Source: an uncultured Phascolarctobacterium sp. (lineage in GTDB: Bacteria > Bacillota > Negativicutes > Acidaminococcales > Acidaminococcaceae). Taken from it: DNA of 45,945 bases. This document shows, one piece after another, positions 25,575 to 33,133 of the stretch. Numbering within the stretch: the first letter of the stretch is position 1; every line of letters begins with the position of its first letter. The notes beneath the pieces are model-generated. The model was given only the letters and a program-made list of their open reading frames with translations. It searched no databases and had not been told where the DNA came from. The translations under genes were made by a program, and so were the position numbers. The DNA is taken from assembly GCA_900544885.1 (NCBI GenBank), contig UQWU01000006.1:1-45945 (forward strand), read 5' to 3'.

Positions 25575-27299
25575 TTATAAATTTTCCAGATAAACACGTT
25601 TTTCTGTTTTATCTAGACGTAGCACTTTCTGATGATATTTATTTAAAGTACTACGGTGACCGACACTGACTACAGTAGTCATAGGTAAAAACTCAGCCAG
25701 TAAAGAATACATTTTAGCTTCTGTTTCTTCGTCTAACGCAGAAGTTGCTTCATCCAAGAAAAGCCAAATAGGCTGTTGAATATGAGCACGAACAAACGCC
25801 AAGCGCTGCTGCTCACCTACTGATAAAACATGACTCCAATCAGCCGTTAAATCTAATTTATCCTGCAGATAACCGATTTGACAACGCACCAATAATAAGC
25901 GTAATTCATCATCACTTACAGGTTTACTTCCAGGATAAAGCAAAGCCTCGCGCAAAGTACCTAAAGGAATATATGGCTTTTGCGGAATAAACATTAACTG
26001 GTCTCGTTCAGGTAAATTAATTTTTCCCTCGACAAACGGCCATATACCGGCAATAGCTCTCAATAAAGTACTCTTGCCGCTACCGCTGATACCTTTAATT
26101 AAAACATTTTCACCTTGATTTAAGCTGAAAGTAATTTTTTCTAATAATGGTGTTCCATCTGGCAGATTAACCTGCATAGCATCCGCACTTACCTTTTTAG
26201 AAGTCGCAAAACGTTCCAAATGAAAACGATCTGCATCCTGTGCAACTTCCTGCATATGGTTACCGAAATAAGTCAGACGCATTACAACTGCTTGCCATTG
26301 AGCAATTGCTGTGTACATATCAATAAAATAAGACAAAGAGCTTTGCACATAACCAAATGCATTAGAAACCTGCATCAAACCACCTAAAGTAAATTCTCTA
26401 TTTAAATAACGATTCATAGCGGCTACAAAAGGAAATATAATAGCAATTTGGGAATAACCTGAATTTAACCAAACTAATTGTTTTTGTTTATTAACAAGAC
26501 GCCAAAAATTATCTAACAGCAATTTAAAGCGATTTTTAAATACTCCTGCTTCCTGTTGCTCACCACGATAAAAGGCCACGCTTTCCGCATTTTCACGTAA
26601 CCGGATCATACTAAAACGAAAATCCGCCTCATAACGTTGCTGTACAAAGTTAAGTTGTACCAATTTGCGCCCGACAAGGTGTGTAATATAGGTGCCGATA
26701 ATAGAATAAATAAGTGCTGCCCAGAACAGGTATCCCTGAATAGTCAAAGTTGTACCAAAAACAGTAAAGCTTAACGGACCGGACATTTTATATAAGATAA
26801 AGACAAAAGAAGCAAAGGTACATAATGATTTGATTATGCCAATCGTAAAGCTTAAAGTCATTTCTACAAAAAGACGCACATCTTCACTGATACGTTGGTC
26901 AGGATTATCAGTATCTTTACCAAACATTTGCAGATTATAATAAGTCTTATTTTTTAACCAAATATCTAAAAATCTAACTGTCAACCAACGTCGCCAATTT
27001 AATATCAACATCTGCTGTAGATAATATGAATATACAGCTAAAACAATATAGATAGCTGCTAACCAGGAAAAATGAATTAATTCATCAAAAATTTTCTCTG
27101 TTTCATAATTTTGCAGTGCACTATAAAAACTATTATTCCACTGATTTAGGAGAACCAGCATATAAACTATGCCTAGTGTTAGGGCTAAAATACAGGCTAA
27201 TAAAAAGCAAGCTTTCTTTTTTTCTTCTGACTGCCAATAACTTTTTGTCAGTAACCAAACATCTTTAAAAAACTGTCTAGATAAACTAAAATTCTGCAT
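25575..27299 (-). CDS. SbmA/BacA-like ABC transporter with fused ATPase (ABCD / YddA type)
   Basis: 574 residues, half-transporter. About six membrane helices occupy residues 25-300, in the ABC_membrane_2 form (YSYYLQQMLILNWRRWLTVRFLDIWL and NPDQRISEDVR, the EAA-like loop typical of SbmA/ABCD proteins). The ATPase has Walker A GISGSGKST, signature LSVGEQQRLAF, Walker B WLFLDEATSALD and switch His in SVGHRST. It likely acts as a homodimer in the inner membrane; relatives move peptides, cobalamin or acyl-CoA derivatives. Because the operon downstream uses a B12 enzyme, cobalamin import (as for the BacA-like Rv1819c) is an attractive but unproven option. Co-transcribed with the flavodiiron gene. 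Confidence 0.9.
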   Translation of the reverse strand: MQNFSLSRQFFKDVWLLTKSYWQSEEKKKACFLLACILALTLGIVYMLVLLNQWNNSFYSALQNYETEKIFDELIHFSWLAAIYIVLAVYSYYLQQMLILNWRRWLTVRFLDIWLKNKTYYNLQMFGKDTDNPDQRISEDVRLFVEMTLSFTIGIIKSLCTFASFVFILYKMSGPLSFTVFGTTLTIQGYLFWAALIYSIIGTYITHLVGRKLVQLNFVQQRYEADFRFSMIRLRENAESVAFYRGEQQEAGVFKNRFKLLLDNFWRLVNKQKQLVWLNSGYSQIAIIFPFVAAMNRYLNREFTLGGLMQVSNAFGYVQSSLSYFIDMYTAIAQWQAVVMRLTYFGNHMQEVAQDADRFHLERFATSKKVSADAMQVNLPDGTPLLEKITFSLNQGENVLIKGISGSGKSTLLRAIAGIWPFVEGKINLPERDQLMFIPQKPYIPLGTLREALLYPGSKPVSDDELRLLLVRCQIGYLQDKLDLTADWSHVLSVGEQQRLAFVRAHIQQPIWLFLDEATSALDEETEAKMYSLLAEFLPMTTVVSVGHRSTLNKYHQKVLRLDKTEKRVYLENL

Positions 27300-27433
27300 T
27301 AAACTGCTCCTTTAGAAAGTTGATAACCTTATAACTAATATACATGAATATATATTTAATTATACAACATATTAAATTATTTTCTCAAGAAAAGCAGTAA
27401 AGTTTTCAATTTCTTAACTTTTGGACAATAAAA

Positions 27434-27459
27434 AAGAACCCACTAAATAGTGGGTTCTT
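27434..27459 (-). terminator. Terminator of the propionate operon
   Basis: AAGAACCCACT / AGTGGGTTCTT, a perfect 11-bp stem with loop ATTT, followed by TTTTATT on the minus strand, 12 bases after the mmdB stop codon. Confidence 0.93.
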
Positions 27460-27471
27460 AATTAAGCTAAA

Positions 27472-28602
27472 TTATTTAGCGATAGGACCAATCATAGCTA
27501 ACATGGTACCTGCAGCAACTGCAGTACCGATTACGCCTGCTACGTTAGGACCCATAGCATGCATCAGCAAGAAGTTAGCAGGGTTGCATTGTTGACCAAC
27601 TTTTTGAGATACACGAGCAGCCATAGGAACTGCGGATACACCAGCGGAACCGATCAACGGGTTGGTTTTACCACCGTCAACCATGCACATGATTTTACCG
27701 AAGATTACGCCTGCAGCAGTACCACCGATGAATGCTACCAGACCTAAGAAGATAATCAAGATGGTTTGATAGTTCAGGAAGTGTTCAGCACTCATGGTTA
27801 AACCAGTACCAGTTGCCAGCATGATGGTTACGGTGTTCATCAAAGCATTTTGAGCGGTATCGGACAGACGATCCAAGCAACCAGCTTCTTTGAACAGGTT
27901 ACCAAGCATCAGCATACCAATCAATGCAGTTACGGAAGGTAACAGCAGAGAAATAACGATGGTGCACATGATCGGGAATACGATTTTTTCAAATCTGGTA
28001 ACCGGACGTAATTGTTGCATAACAATTTTACGATCAGCTTCAGTAGTGAACAGTTTCATGATAGGAGGCTGAATCAAAGGAACCAAAGACATGTAGGAGT
28101 AAGCAGCAACTGCGATTGCACCTAACAGTTGAGGAGCCATTTTAGCAGCCAGGTAAATGGAAGTCGGGCCGTCAGCACCACCGATGATACCGATAGCAGC
28201 AGCTTCTTGTACGGAGAAACCGAGCAACATAGCACCCAGCAGAGCTACGAATACACCACCTTGAGCAGCAGCACCCAGCAACAGAGTTTTCGGGTTAGCA
28301 ATCAACGGACCAAAGTCAGTCATAGCACCTACGCCCAAGAAAATCAACGGCGGGAATACTTCGTGGTGAATACCGTACATAATAACGGACATAACGCCAG
28401 GAGCGTCAAAACCGTTTTTAGGAATGTTAGCCAATACGCAACCAAATGCGATTGGAGAAAGCAGCAAAGGTTCGAAACCTTTACCAATAGCCATATAAAG
28501 CAGAATCAGACCAACGATAATCATGATAACATGACCGCCGGTTAAAGCTGCGAAACCAGAATCTGCCCATACGGAAGACAAAGCAACGAGAAATGCTTCC
28601 AT
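27472..28602 (-). CDS. mmdB: Methylmalonyl-CoA decarboxylase beta subunit, Na+-pumping
   Basis: 376 residues, very hydrophobic, about nine to eleven membrane segments. The family signature IGGADGPTSIYLAAKM contains Asp144, the counterpart of the Na+-binding aspartate studied in the oxaloacetate decarboxylase beta subunit; NPANFLLMHAMGPNVAGVIG is the conserved C-terminal helix pair. It decarboxylates carboxybiotin on MmdC and exports Na+ across the inner membrane. GGGAGG precedes the ATG. It is the last gene of the operon. Beta subunits of oxaloacetate, malonate and glutaconyl-CoA decarboxylases look alike; linkage to mutase and epimerase genes decides for methylmalonyl-CoA. Confidence 0.95.
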   Translation of the reverse strand: MEAFLVALSSVWADSGFAALTGGHVIMIIVGLILLYMAIGKGFEPLLLSPIAFGCVLANIPKNGFDAPGVMSVIMYGIHHEVFPPLIFLGVGAMTDFGPLIANPKTLLLGAAAQGGVFVALLGAMLLGFSVQEAAAIGIIGGADGPTSIYLAAKMAPQLLGAIAVAAYSYMSLVPLIQPPIMKLFTTEADRKIVMQQLRPVTRFEKIVFPIMCTIVISLLLPSVTALIGMLMLGNLFKEAGCLDRLSDTAQNALMNTVTIMLATGTGLTMSAEHFLNYQTILIIFLGLVAFIGGTAAGVIFGKIMCMVDGGKTNPLIGSAGVSAVPMAARVSQKVGQQCNPANFLLMHAMGPNVAGVIGTAVAAGTMLAMIGPIAK

Positions 28603-28628
28603 TTAATATCCTCCCAATTTTCAATTTG

Positions 28629-28658
28629 TGGAGAGCCTCTTGCGAAGGAGACTCTCCA
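28629..28658 (-). promoter_or_regulatory. Intercistronic hairpin between mmdC and mmdB
   Basis: TGGAGAG-C-CTC pairs with GAG-A-CTCTCCA (10 pairs, one mismatch, 8-base loop). There is no T-run, so it is not a terminator. It may protect or define mRNA ends and set the relative yield of the membrane subunit. Confidence 0.6.
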
Positions 28659-28706
28659 AGGATCTAGGGTTAAAACTTACAGATATTGCGAACTATCGTG
28701 TAAGAA

Positions 28707-29093
28707 TTAGAGAACGATCATAACGTCGCCAGTGGAAACAGTTTGACCAGCGGAAACGCGAACGTCGGAAACGGTGCCGTCAGCCGGAGCCATGATTTCG
28801 TTTTGCATTTTCATAGCTTCCAGAATCATCAGAACGTCGCCGGATTTAACAGCGTCGCCAGCTTTAACTTTAATTTCCAGAACTTTACCAGGCATCGGAG
28901 CGGAAACGGTGGTTGCACCAGCAGCAACCGGAGCAGCAGCTTTCGGAGCCGGAGCCGGAGCAGCTTTCGGAGCCGGAGCAGCAGCTTTCGGAGCCGGAGC
29001 AGCAGCAGCTTTCGGAGCAGAAGCAACTACGCCTGCTTCTTCAACTTCAACTTCGTATGCGGTACCATTAACGGTGATAGTATACTTTTTCAT
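28707..29093 (-). CDS. mmdC: Methylmalonyl-CoA decarboxylase gamma subunit, biotin carrier
   Basis: 128 residues. The C-terminal 70 residues are a biotinyl domain with EAMKMQNEI; Lys95 is the biotinylation site. Residues 22-60 are a flexible linker made of Ala, Pro and Lys repeats (AAAPAPK units) that lets the biotin arm swing between the carboxyltransferase and MmdB. The N-terminal 20 residues form a small strand-rich head that binds the complex. It is shorter than many fused biotin carriers, as usual for MmdC. It lies between mmdD and mmdB, 56 bases after mmdD. Confidence 0.97.
   Translation of the reverse strand: MKKYTITVNGTAYEVEVEEAGVVASAPKAAAAPAPKAAAPAPKAAPAPAPKAAAPVAAGATTVSAPMPGKVLEIKVKAGDAVKSGDVLMILEAMKMQNEIMAPADGTVSDVRVSAGQTVSTGDVMIVL
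28920..29030 (-). repeat. Short tandem-like repeats encoding the Ala-Pro-Lys linker of MmdC
   Basis: Imperfect copies of a GGAGCCGGAGCAGCAGCTTT-like unit of about 15-21 bases, in frame with the linker. They encode Ala-Pro-Ala-Pro-Lys-Ala. Copy number can change by slippage without breaking the frame when whole codons are gained or lost. Confidence 0.8.
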
Positions 29094-29149
29094 GGATATA
29101 ATCCTCCTTAAAATCTCGTTTTTAATTAAAAGTCTAAACTCTTATGACA

Positions 29150-29494
29150 TTAGAAGCATTCTTTACGAGTGCTAATAGCTTCAACACGTGCATTTACAGT
29201 CCAGCTAGCGTTCGGCAGACGACGTACGCAAGCGATTTGGTCTGCGGAAACACCACATGCTGCAACTGCTGCAGCGATAACAGCGATAACTTCGCTATCA
29301 TCTTGAACAGCAGCCGGAGCTGCTGCGGGAGCTGCTGCCGGGGTAGGAGCTACTGCCGGTTTAGCAACTTTTTTTTTAGTGGGATCGACAACTTGGATTA
29401 AGCTCATCAGTACACCCAAAGCAATCAGAACACCGAATACGATGGTCATATTGATGATAGCAATCAACCAAGGATTAGTAGTAACAGGACCCAT
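29150..29494 (-). CDS. mmdD: Methylmalonyl-CoA decarboxylase delta subunit
   Basis: 114 residues. A single N-terminal membrane helix (IAIINMTIVFGVLIALGVLM) is followed by a KKK stop-transfer cluster, an Ala/Pro-rich linker, and a C-terminal soluble helix-rich segment (DSEVIAVIAAAVAACG, then RRLPNASWTVNARVE). This is the layout of OadG/MmdD subunits, which hold the alpha subunit to the membrane beta subunit. GAGGTG precedes the ATG. Position between mmdA and mmdC is the usual order. Confidence 0.93.
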   Translation of the reverse strand: MGPVTTNPWLIAIINMTIVFGVLIALGVLMSLIQVVDPTKKKVAKPAVAPTPAAAPAAAPAAVQDDSEVIAVIAAAVAACGVSADQIACVRRLPNASWTVNARVEAISTRKECF

Positions 29495-29550
29495 TTATTT
29501 CACCTCATCTTATCTTAAAATAGGTTAAGCACTAAGCAATTGCTTGTAAA

Positions 29551-31077
29551 TTACAAAGGAATGTTGCCGTGGCGTTTTGCCGGACGGGTTTCGCGTTTGC
29601 TTTCCAGCATTTGCAGAGCGTTGATGATGGTGGGACGAGTGTTTTTCGGTTCGATAACCATGTCAACCATGCCGCGCATTGCTGCTTGGTACGGAGTAGC
29701 GAAGTTGTCGATGTATTCTTTGGTTTTAGCTTCAACATCAGGATCTTTACGGAAAATGATGTTAGCTGCACCAGCAGGACCCATTACAGCGATTTCAGCG
29801 GTCGGCCATGCAATAACTTGGTCAGCGCCCAAATCTTGAGAGCACATTGCCAGGTAGGAACCGCCGTAAGCTTTACGGGTTACCAGAGTGATTTTAGGAA
29901 CAGTTGCTTCGGAGTAAGCATACAGCATTTTAGCGCCGTGACGGATGATGCCGCCATATTCTTGGTTGCAGCCAGGCAGGAAGCCAGGAACGTCAACCAG
30001 GTTCAGCAGAGGAATGTTGAATGCATCGCAGAAGCGGATGAAACGAGAAGATTTATCGGAAGCATTGATGTCTAAGCAACCAGCCATAACTTTCGGTTGG
30101 TTAGCAATGATACCGATGGTTTGACCATCCATACGAGCAAAGCAAGTGATGATGTTTTGTGCCCAGTATTTTTGGTTTTCATAGAATTCGCCATTATCAA
30201 CGATAGAACGAATTACATCATACATGTCGTAAGCTTGGTTAGAGTTATCCGGCAGTAAGGTGTTCAGGCTTTCGTCGATACGCATCGGATCGTCACCAGT
30301 TTCAACAATCGGAGCGGTTTCCATGTTGTTGGAAGGCAGGAAGGAAAGCAGGTAACGGATTTGTTGCAGGCAGTCTTCGTCGTTTTCAGCAGCAAAGTGA
30401 GCAACACCGGAAGTGGAGTTATGAGTCATAGCACCACCCAGTTGTTCTTGAGTTACATCTTCGCCGGTAACGGATTTAACTACTGCAGGACCGGTAATGA
30501 ACATTTTAGAAGTGTTCTTTACCATGTAGATGAAGTCGGTCAGTGCCGGGCTGTATACAGCGCCGCCAGCGGAAGGACCCATGATTGCAGAGATTTGAGG
30601 AATAACGCCAGAAGCAATGGTGTTTTCGAAGAAGATTTTACCATAGCCAGCCAGAGCGTCGATAGCTTCTTGAATACGAGCACCGCCGGAGTCATTCAGA
30701 CCTACTAACGGAGCACCCATTTTCATAGCCAGGCGTTGAACTTTAACGATTTTTGCAGCATGCATTTCGCCCAGAGAACCACCTTCAACAGTGAAGTCTT
30801 GTGCGAATACATAAACCAGACGGCCATCGATGGTGCCGTAACCAGTGGTTACGCCTTCACCAGGCAGTTCTTTCTTTTCTTGACCGAAGTTGTAGCAACG
30901 ATGACGTACAAAACGATCCAATTCTACGAAGGAACCTTCGTCGAGGAGAGCAGCGATTCTTTCACGAGCAGTCATTTTGCCGGATTCATGTTGTTTAGCA
31001 ACACGTTTTTCGCCACCAGCAGCCAGAATTACTTCGGACTTTTTGAGCATTTTCTCAATTTTTTCTTGAGTAGACAA
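29551..31077 (-). CDS. mmdA: Methylmalonyl-CoA decarboxylase alpha subunit, carboxyltransferase
   Basis: 508 residues, the normal length for MmdA and the related propionyl-CoA carboxylase beta chains. Two crotonase-like halves are visible, each with its oxyanion-hole Gly motif: DSGGARIQE with MGPSAGGAVYSPALTDF in the first half, and DVPGFLPG, then AYGGSYLAM with VMGPAGAANI in the second. It moves the carboxyl group from (S)-methylmalonyl-CoA to biotin on MmdC in the cytoplasm. GATTTGTC precedes the ATG, with GGAGGTG a little further up. Base composition is richer in G+C and codon use more biased than in the GRE module, as expected for a highly expressed core pathway. Confidence 0.97.
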   Translation of the reverse strand: MSTQEKIEKMLKKSEVILAAGGEKRVAKQHESGKMTARERIAALLDEGSFVELDRFVRHRCYNFGQEKKELPGEGVTTGYGTIDGRLVYVFAQDFTVEGGSLGEMHAAKIVKVQRLAMKMGAPLVGLNDSGGARIQEAIDALAGYGKIFFENTIASGVIPQISAIMGPSAGGAVYSPALTDFIYMVKNTSKMFITGPAVVKSVTGEDVTQEQLGGAMTHNSTSGVAHFAAENDEDCLQQIRYLLSFLPSNNMETAPIVETGDDPMRIDESLNTLLPDNSNQAYDMYDVIRSIVDNGEFYENQKYWAQNIITCFARMDGQTIGIIANQPKVMAGCLDINASDKSSRFIRFCDAFNIPLLNLVDVPGFLPGCNQEYGGIIRHGAKMLYAYSEATVPKITLVTRKAYGGSYLAMCSQDLGADQVIAWPTAEIAVMGPAGAANIIFRKDPDVEAKTKEYIDNFATPYQAAMRGMVDMVIEPKNTRPTIINALQMLESKRETRPAKRHGNIPL

Positions 31078-31125
31078 ATCTTACACCTCCATCATTATTG
31101 GGAGAACAAATTTTTATATACATAC

Positions 31126-31156
31126 ACTGAAGGCATATCACATGTATGCCTTCAGT
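31126..31156 (-). promoter_or_regulatory. Intercistronic hairpin between epimerase and mmdA
   Basis: ACTGAAGGCATA / TATGCCTTCAGT, a perfect 12-bp stem with 7-base loop, in a 133-base gap. The sequence after it on the minus strand is A/T-rich but has no uninterrupted T-run. It could be a partial terminator or mRNA-processing stem that separates the mutase block from the decarboxylase block. Confidence 0.7.
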
Positions 31157-31210
31157 ATCATGTATCATAAATAAAAGTTACTAGGACTTAACAACAGCCG
31201 AAGCTATTAA

Positions 31211-31642
31211 TTAGTCTTGGTAGGTTGCAGCCGGTTGGCACAGTTCGAGCAGCAGACCAGCAGATTTCGGATGAACGAAAGCGATTTTCATTTGACCAGC
31301 GCCATTGCGAGGAGCTTTGTCGATCATACGAACGCCAGCTTCAGTCAGGTCAGCGATAGCAGCTTTGATGTCATCAACGCGCAGAGCCATATGTTGGATG
31401 CCAGGGCCGTTTTTAGCAATGTATTTGCCGATAGGACCGTCATTGTTTTCAGTGATATCAACGAGGAGTTCGATCAGGGTTTCGCCGCAGGGAACGAATA
31501 CGGTAGCAACACCTTGTTCTTTAACTTCTTCAGTACCGGTAGCTTTTAAGCCCAGAACCTCAGTATAAATTTTAGCAGCTTCTTCCAGAGTACCAGCGCA
31601 AGCGATACCTACATGGTCAACACAAATAGTTTTGAATGCCAT
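31211..31642 (-). CDS. mce: Methylmalonyl-CoA epimerase
   Basis: 143 residues, two beta-alpha-beta-beta-beta units of the VOC/glyoxalase fold. Probable metal ligands are His10 (CVDHVGIA), Glu58, His84 (IQHMALRVDD) and Glu133 (LLLELCQP), the set known from the Propionibacterium enzyme. It converts the (R)-methylmalonyl-CoA made by the mutase to the (S) form needed by MmdA. GGAGG lies upstream. It sits between meaB and mmdA as in other succinate-decarboxylating operons. Confidence 0.96.
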   Translation of the reverse strand: MAFKTICVDHVGIACAGTLEEAAKIYTEVLGLKATGTEEVKEQGVATVFVPCGETLIELLVDITENNDGPIGKYIAKNGPGIQHMALRVDDIKAAIADLTEAGVRMIDKAPRNGAGQMKIAFVHPKSAGLLLELCQPAATYQD

Positions 31643-31683
31643 AATAATTTCCTCCTAAAAATTATTTGTTTTATATGGTAGTT

Positions 31684-32622
31684 TTATTTTAAAACTTTAC
31701 CAACAATATCATCAACGACAGAGTACGGTTCAATTTCACGACTTTGCATTTTAACAACGAGGTTATCAAAGTCTTCAGTTTGAACTACATTTTTGTCGAT
31801 GTAGCGATTTACTTGGTCATTAAGCATTGCAGTTACTTCGCTCTTAATGCGTTTCTTGCGGATTTCGCTTAATTTACCGGTTTCAATCAAATATGCTTTG
31901 TGGGCTTCAATAGAATCCACAACAGCCTCTATGCCTTCACCCTTGCTGGCAATGGTCCTGTTAATCGGAGGACGCCAGCCAACATGTTCGGGATTTAATT
32001 CTAACATCATTTCAATCTCAATGTTGAGCTTGTCTGTACCTTCACGGTCAGCTTTGTTAATCGTGAAAAGGTCACCGATTTCAAGTATACCTGCTTTAAT
32101 AGCTTGGATATCGTCACCCATACCAGGAATGACAACAACCATAGTAGTATCTGCAGTTTTAACAATATCAACTTCAGATTGTCCTACACCTACGGTTTCA
32201 ACAATAATAACATCCATGCCGTAAGCATCCATCAATTTGACAGCGTCACCTGCTTTTTGAGACAGGCCGCCAAGACTGCCGCGAGTCGCCATAGAGCGTA
32301 CGAAAATACCTTCGTCTGCGGTCAGATCCATCATTCTAATGCGGTCACCAAGAATTGCACCGCCAGAATACGGGCTAGTAGGGTCAATCGCTACGATACC
32401 AACGGTTTTACCACGTTTACGGTATTCTTTAGCGAGTTTATCAGTCATAGTACTTTTACCAGCACCCGGAGGGCCAGTGATACCAATTACATAAGCATTA
32501 CCAGTATGAGGATAGATTTCTGTCATAATTTTGACAGCGTCATCGTATTCATTTTCAACAGCAGTGATTGCCTTAGATAATGCAAGACGAGAATGATTTA
32601 ATAATTTATCTACTATTTCCAT
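31684..32622 (-). CDS. meaB: Methylmalonyl-CoA mutase-associated GTPase
   Basis: 312 residues of the MeaB/ArgK G3E GTPase family. The P-loop is GPPGAGKST (50-58). Further blocks are AIDPTSPYSGGAILGDRIRM (base and Mg2+ side), VETVGVGQSE and NKADREG (the NKxD specificity motif). MeaB gates cobalamin loading and protects the mutase from inactivation. It has a C-terminal helical dimerisation arm (KLSEIRKKRIKSEV). Placed directly behind the mutase small subunit gene, so the pair are made together. Confidence 0.96.
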   Translation of the reverse strand: MEIVDKLLNHSRLALSKAITAVENEYDDAVKIMTEIYPHTGNAYVIGITGPPGAGKSTMTDKLAKEYRKRGKTVGIVAIDPTSPYSGGAILGDRIRMMDLTADEGIFVRSMATRGSLGGLSQKAGDAVKLMDAYGMDVIIVETVGVGQSEVDIVKTADTTMVVVIPGMGDDIQAIKAGILEIGDLFTINKADREGTDKLNIEIEMMLELNPEHVGWRPPINRTIASKGEGIEAVVDSIEAHKAYLIETGKLSEIRKKRIKSEVTAMLNDQVNRYIDKNVVQTEDFDNLVVKMQSREIEPYSVVDDIVGKVLK

Positions 32623-32661
32623 AATTCACACCGCCTTGTCTGATTGTGAATATTTTATAAG

Positions 32662-32686
32662 GCAAGCCGGGTCAAGCCCGGCTTGC
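32662..32686 (-). promoter_or_regulatory. GC-rich intercistronic hairpin between mutase small subunit and meaB
   Basis: GCAAGCCGGG / CCCGGCTTGC, a perfect 10-bp stem with loop CTTGA on the minus strand, followed by CTTATAAAAT. It is very stable but has a poor T-run. It lies 22 bases after the mutase small subunit stop. Likely a partial terminator or stability element lowering meaB relative to mutase. Confidence 0.75.
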
Positions 32687-32707
32687 AACTTATTTTAAGG
32701 GATAAAA

Positions 32708-33097
32708 TTATTTAACGTTAGCGTTGATGAAATCAACAATTTTGCTGGTCGGGGTGCCCGGAGTGAATACTTCAGCAATGCCAGCAGCTTTCAGGCCAGG
32801 GATGTCAGCGTCAGGAATAACGCCGCCGCCGATAACCAGAACGTCGGTCAGGCCTTTTCCTTTCAGTAATTCAACAACTTTCGGGAACAGGGTGTTGTGA
32901 GCGCCAGACAGCAAGGACAGAGCAACAACGTTTACGTCGTCTTGCAGAGCAGCTTCAGCGATTTGTTCCGGAGTCAGACGAATACCGGTATAAATAACTT
33001 CAAAACCAGCGTCGCGCAATGCACGAGCTACAACTTTAGCACCGCGGTCATGACCATCCAGACCCGGTTTAGCAACTAAAACTTTAACGTTAGCCAT
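32708..33097 (-). CDS. Methylmalonyl-CoA mutase, cobalamin-binding small subunit
   Basis: 129 residues, a free-standing B12-binding Rossmann-like domain. The DxHxxG motif is Asp14-Gly-His16-Asp-Arg-Gly19, where His16 is the lower axial ligand to cobalt; SLLSGAHNTLFP and VIGGGVIPDADI are the Ser and Gly-Gly blocks that hold the nucleotide tail. In human and propionibacterial mutases this domain is fused to the C-terminus of the large chain; here it is a separate gene 36 bases downstream, as in archaeal and several clostridial enzymes. Needs B12. Confidence 0.97.
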   Translation of the reverse strand: MANVKVLVAKPGLDGHDRGAKVVARALRDAGFEVIYTGIRLTPEQIAEAALQDDVNVVALSLLSGAHNTLFPKVVELLKGKGLTDVLVIGGGVIPDADIPGLKAAGIAEVFTPGTPTSKIVDFINANVK

Positions 33098-33133
33098 TAT
33101 AAGATACCTCCGTAGATTGTTTGTGTTTAGAAA

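Noticed and set aside
28743..29175. Plus-strand frames across the mmdC linker
   Set aside because: They arise from the repetitive Ala-Pro-Lys coding sequence read in other frames and are low-complexity.
27472..31077. Oxaloacetate or glutaconyl-CoA decarboxylase
   Set aside because: The beta, gamma and delta subunits alone could belong to either. MmdA is of the acyl-CoA carboxyltransferase type (not the TIM-barrel OadA), and mutase, epimerase and MeaB genes lie directly upstream, so methylmalonyl-CoA is the substrate.
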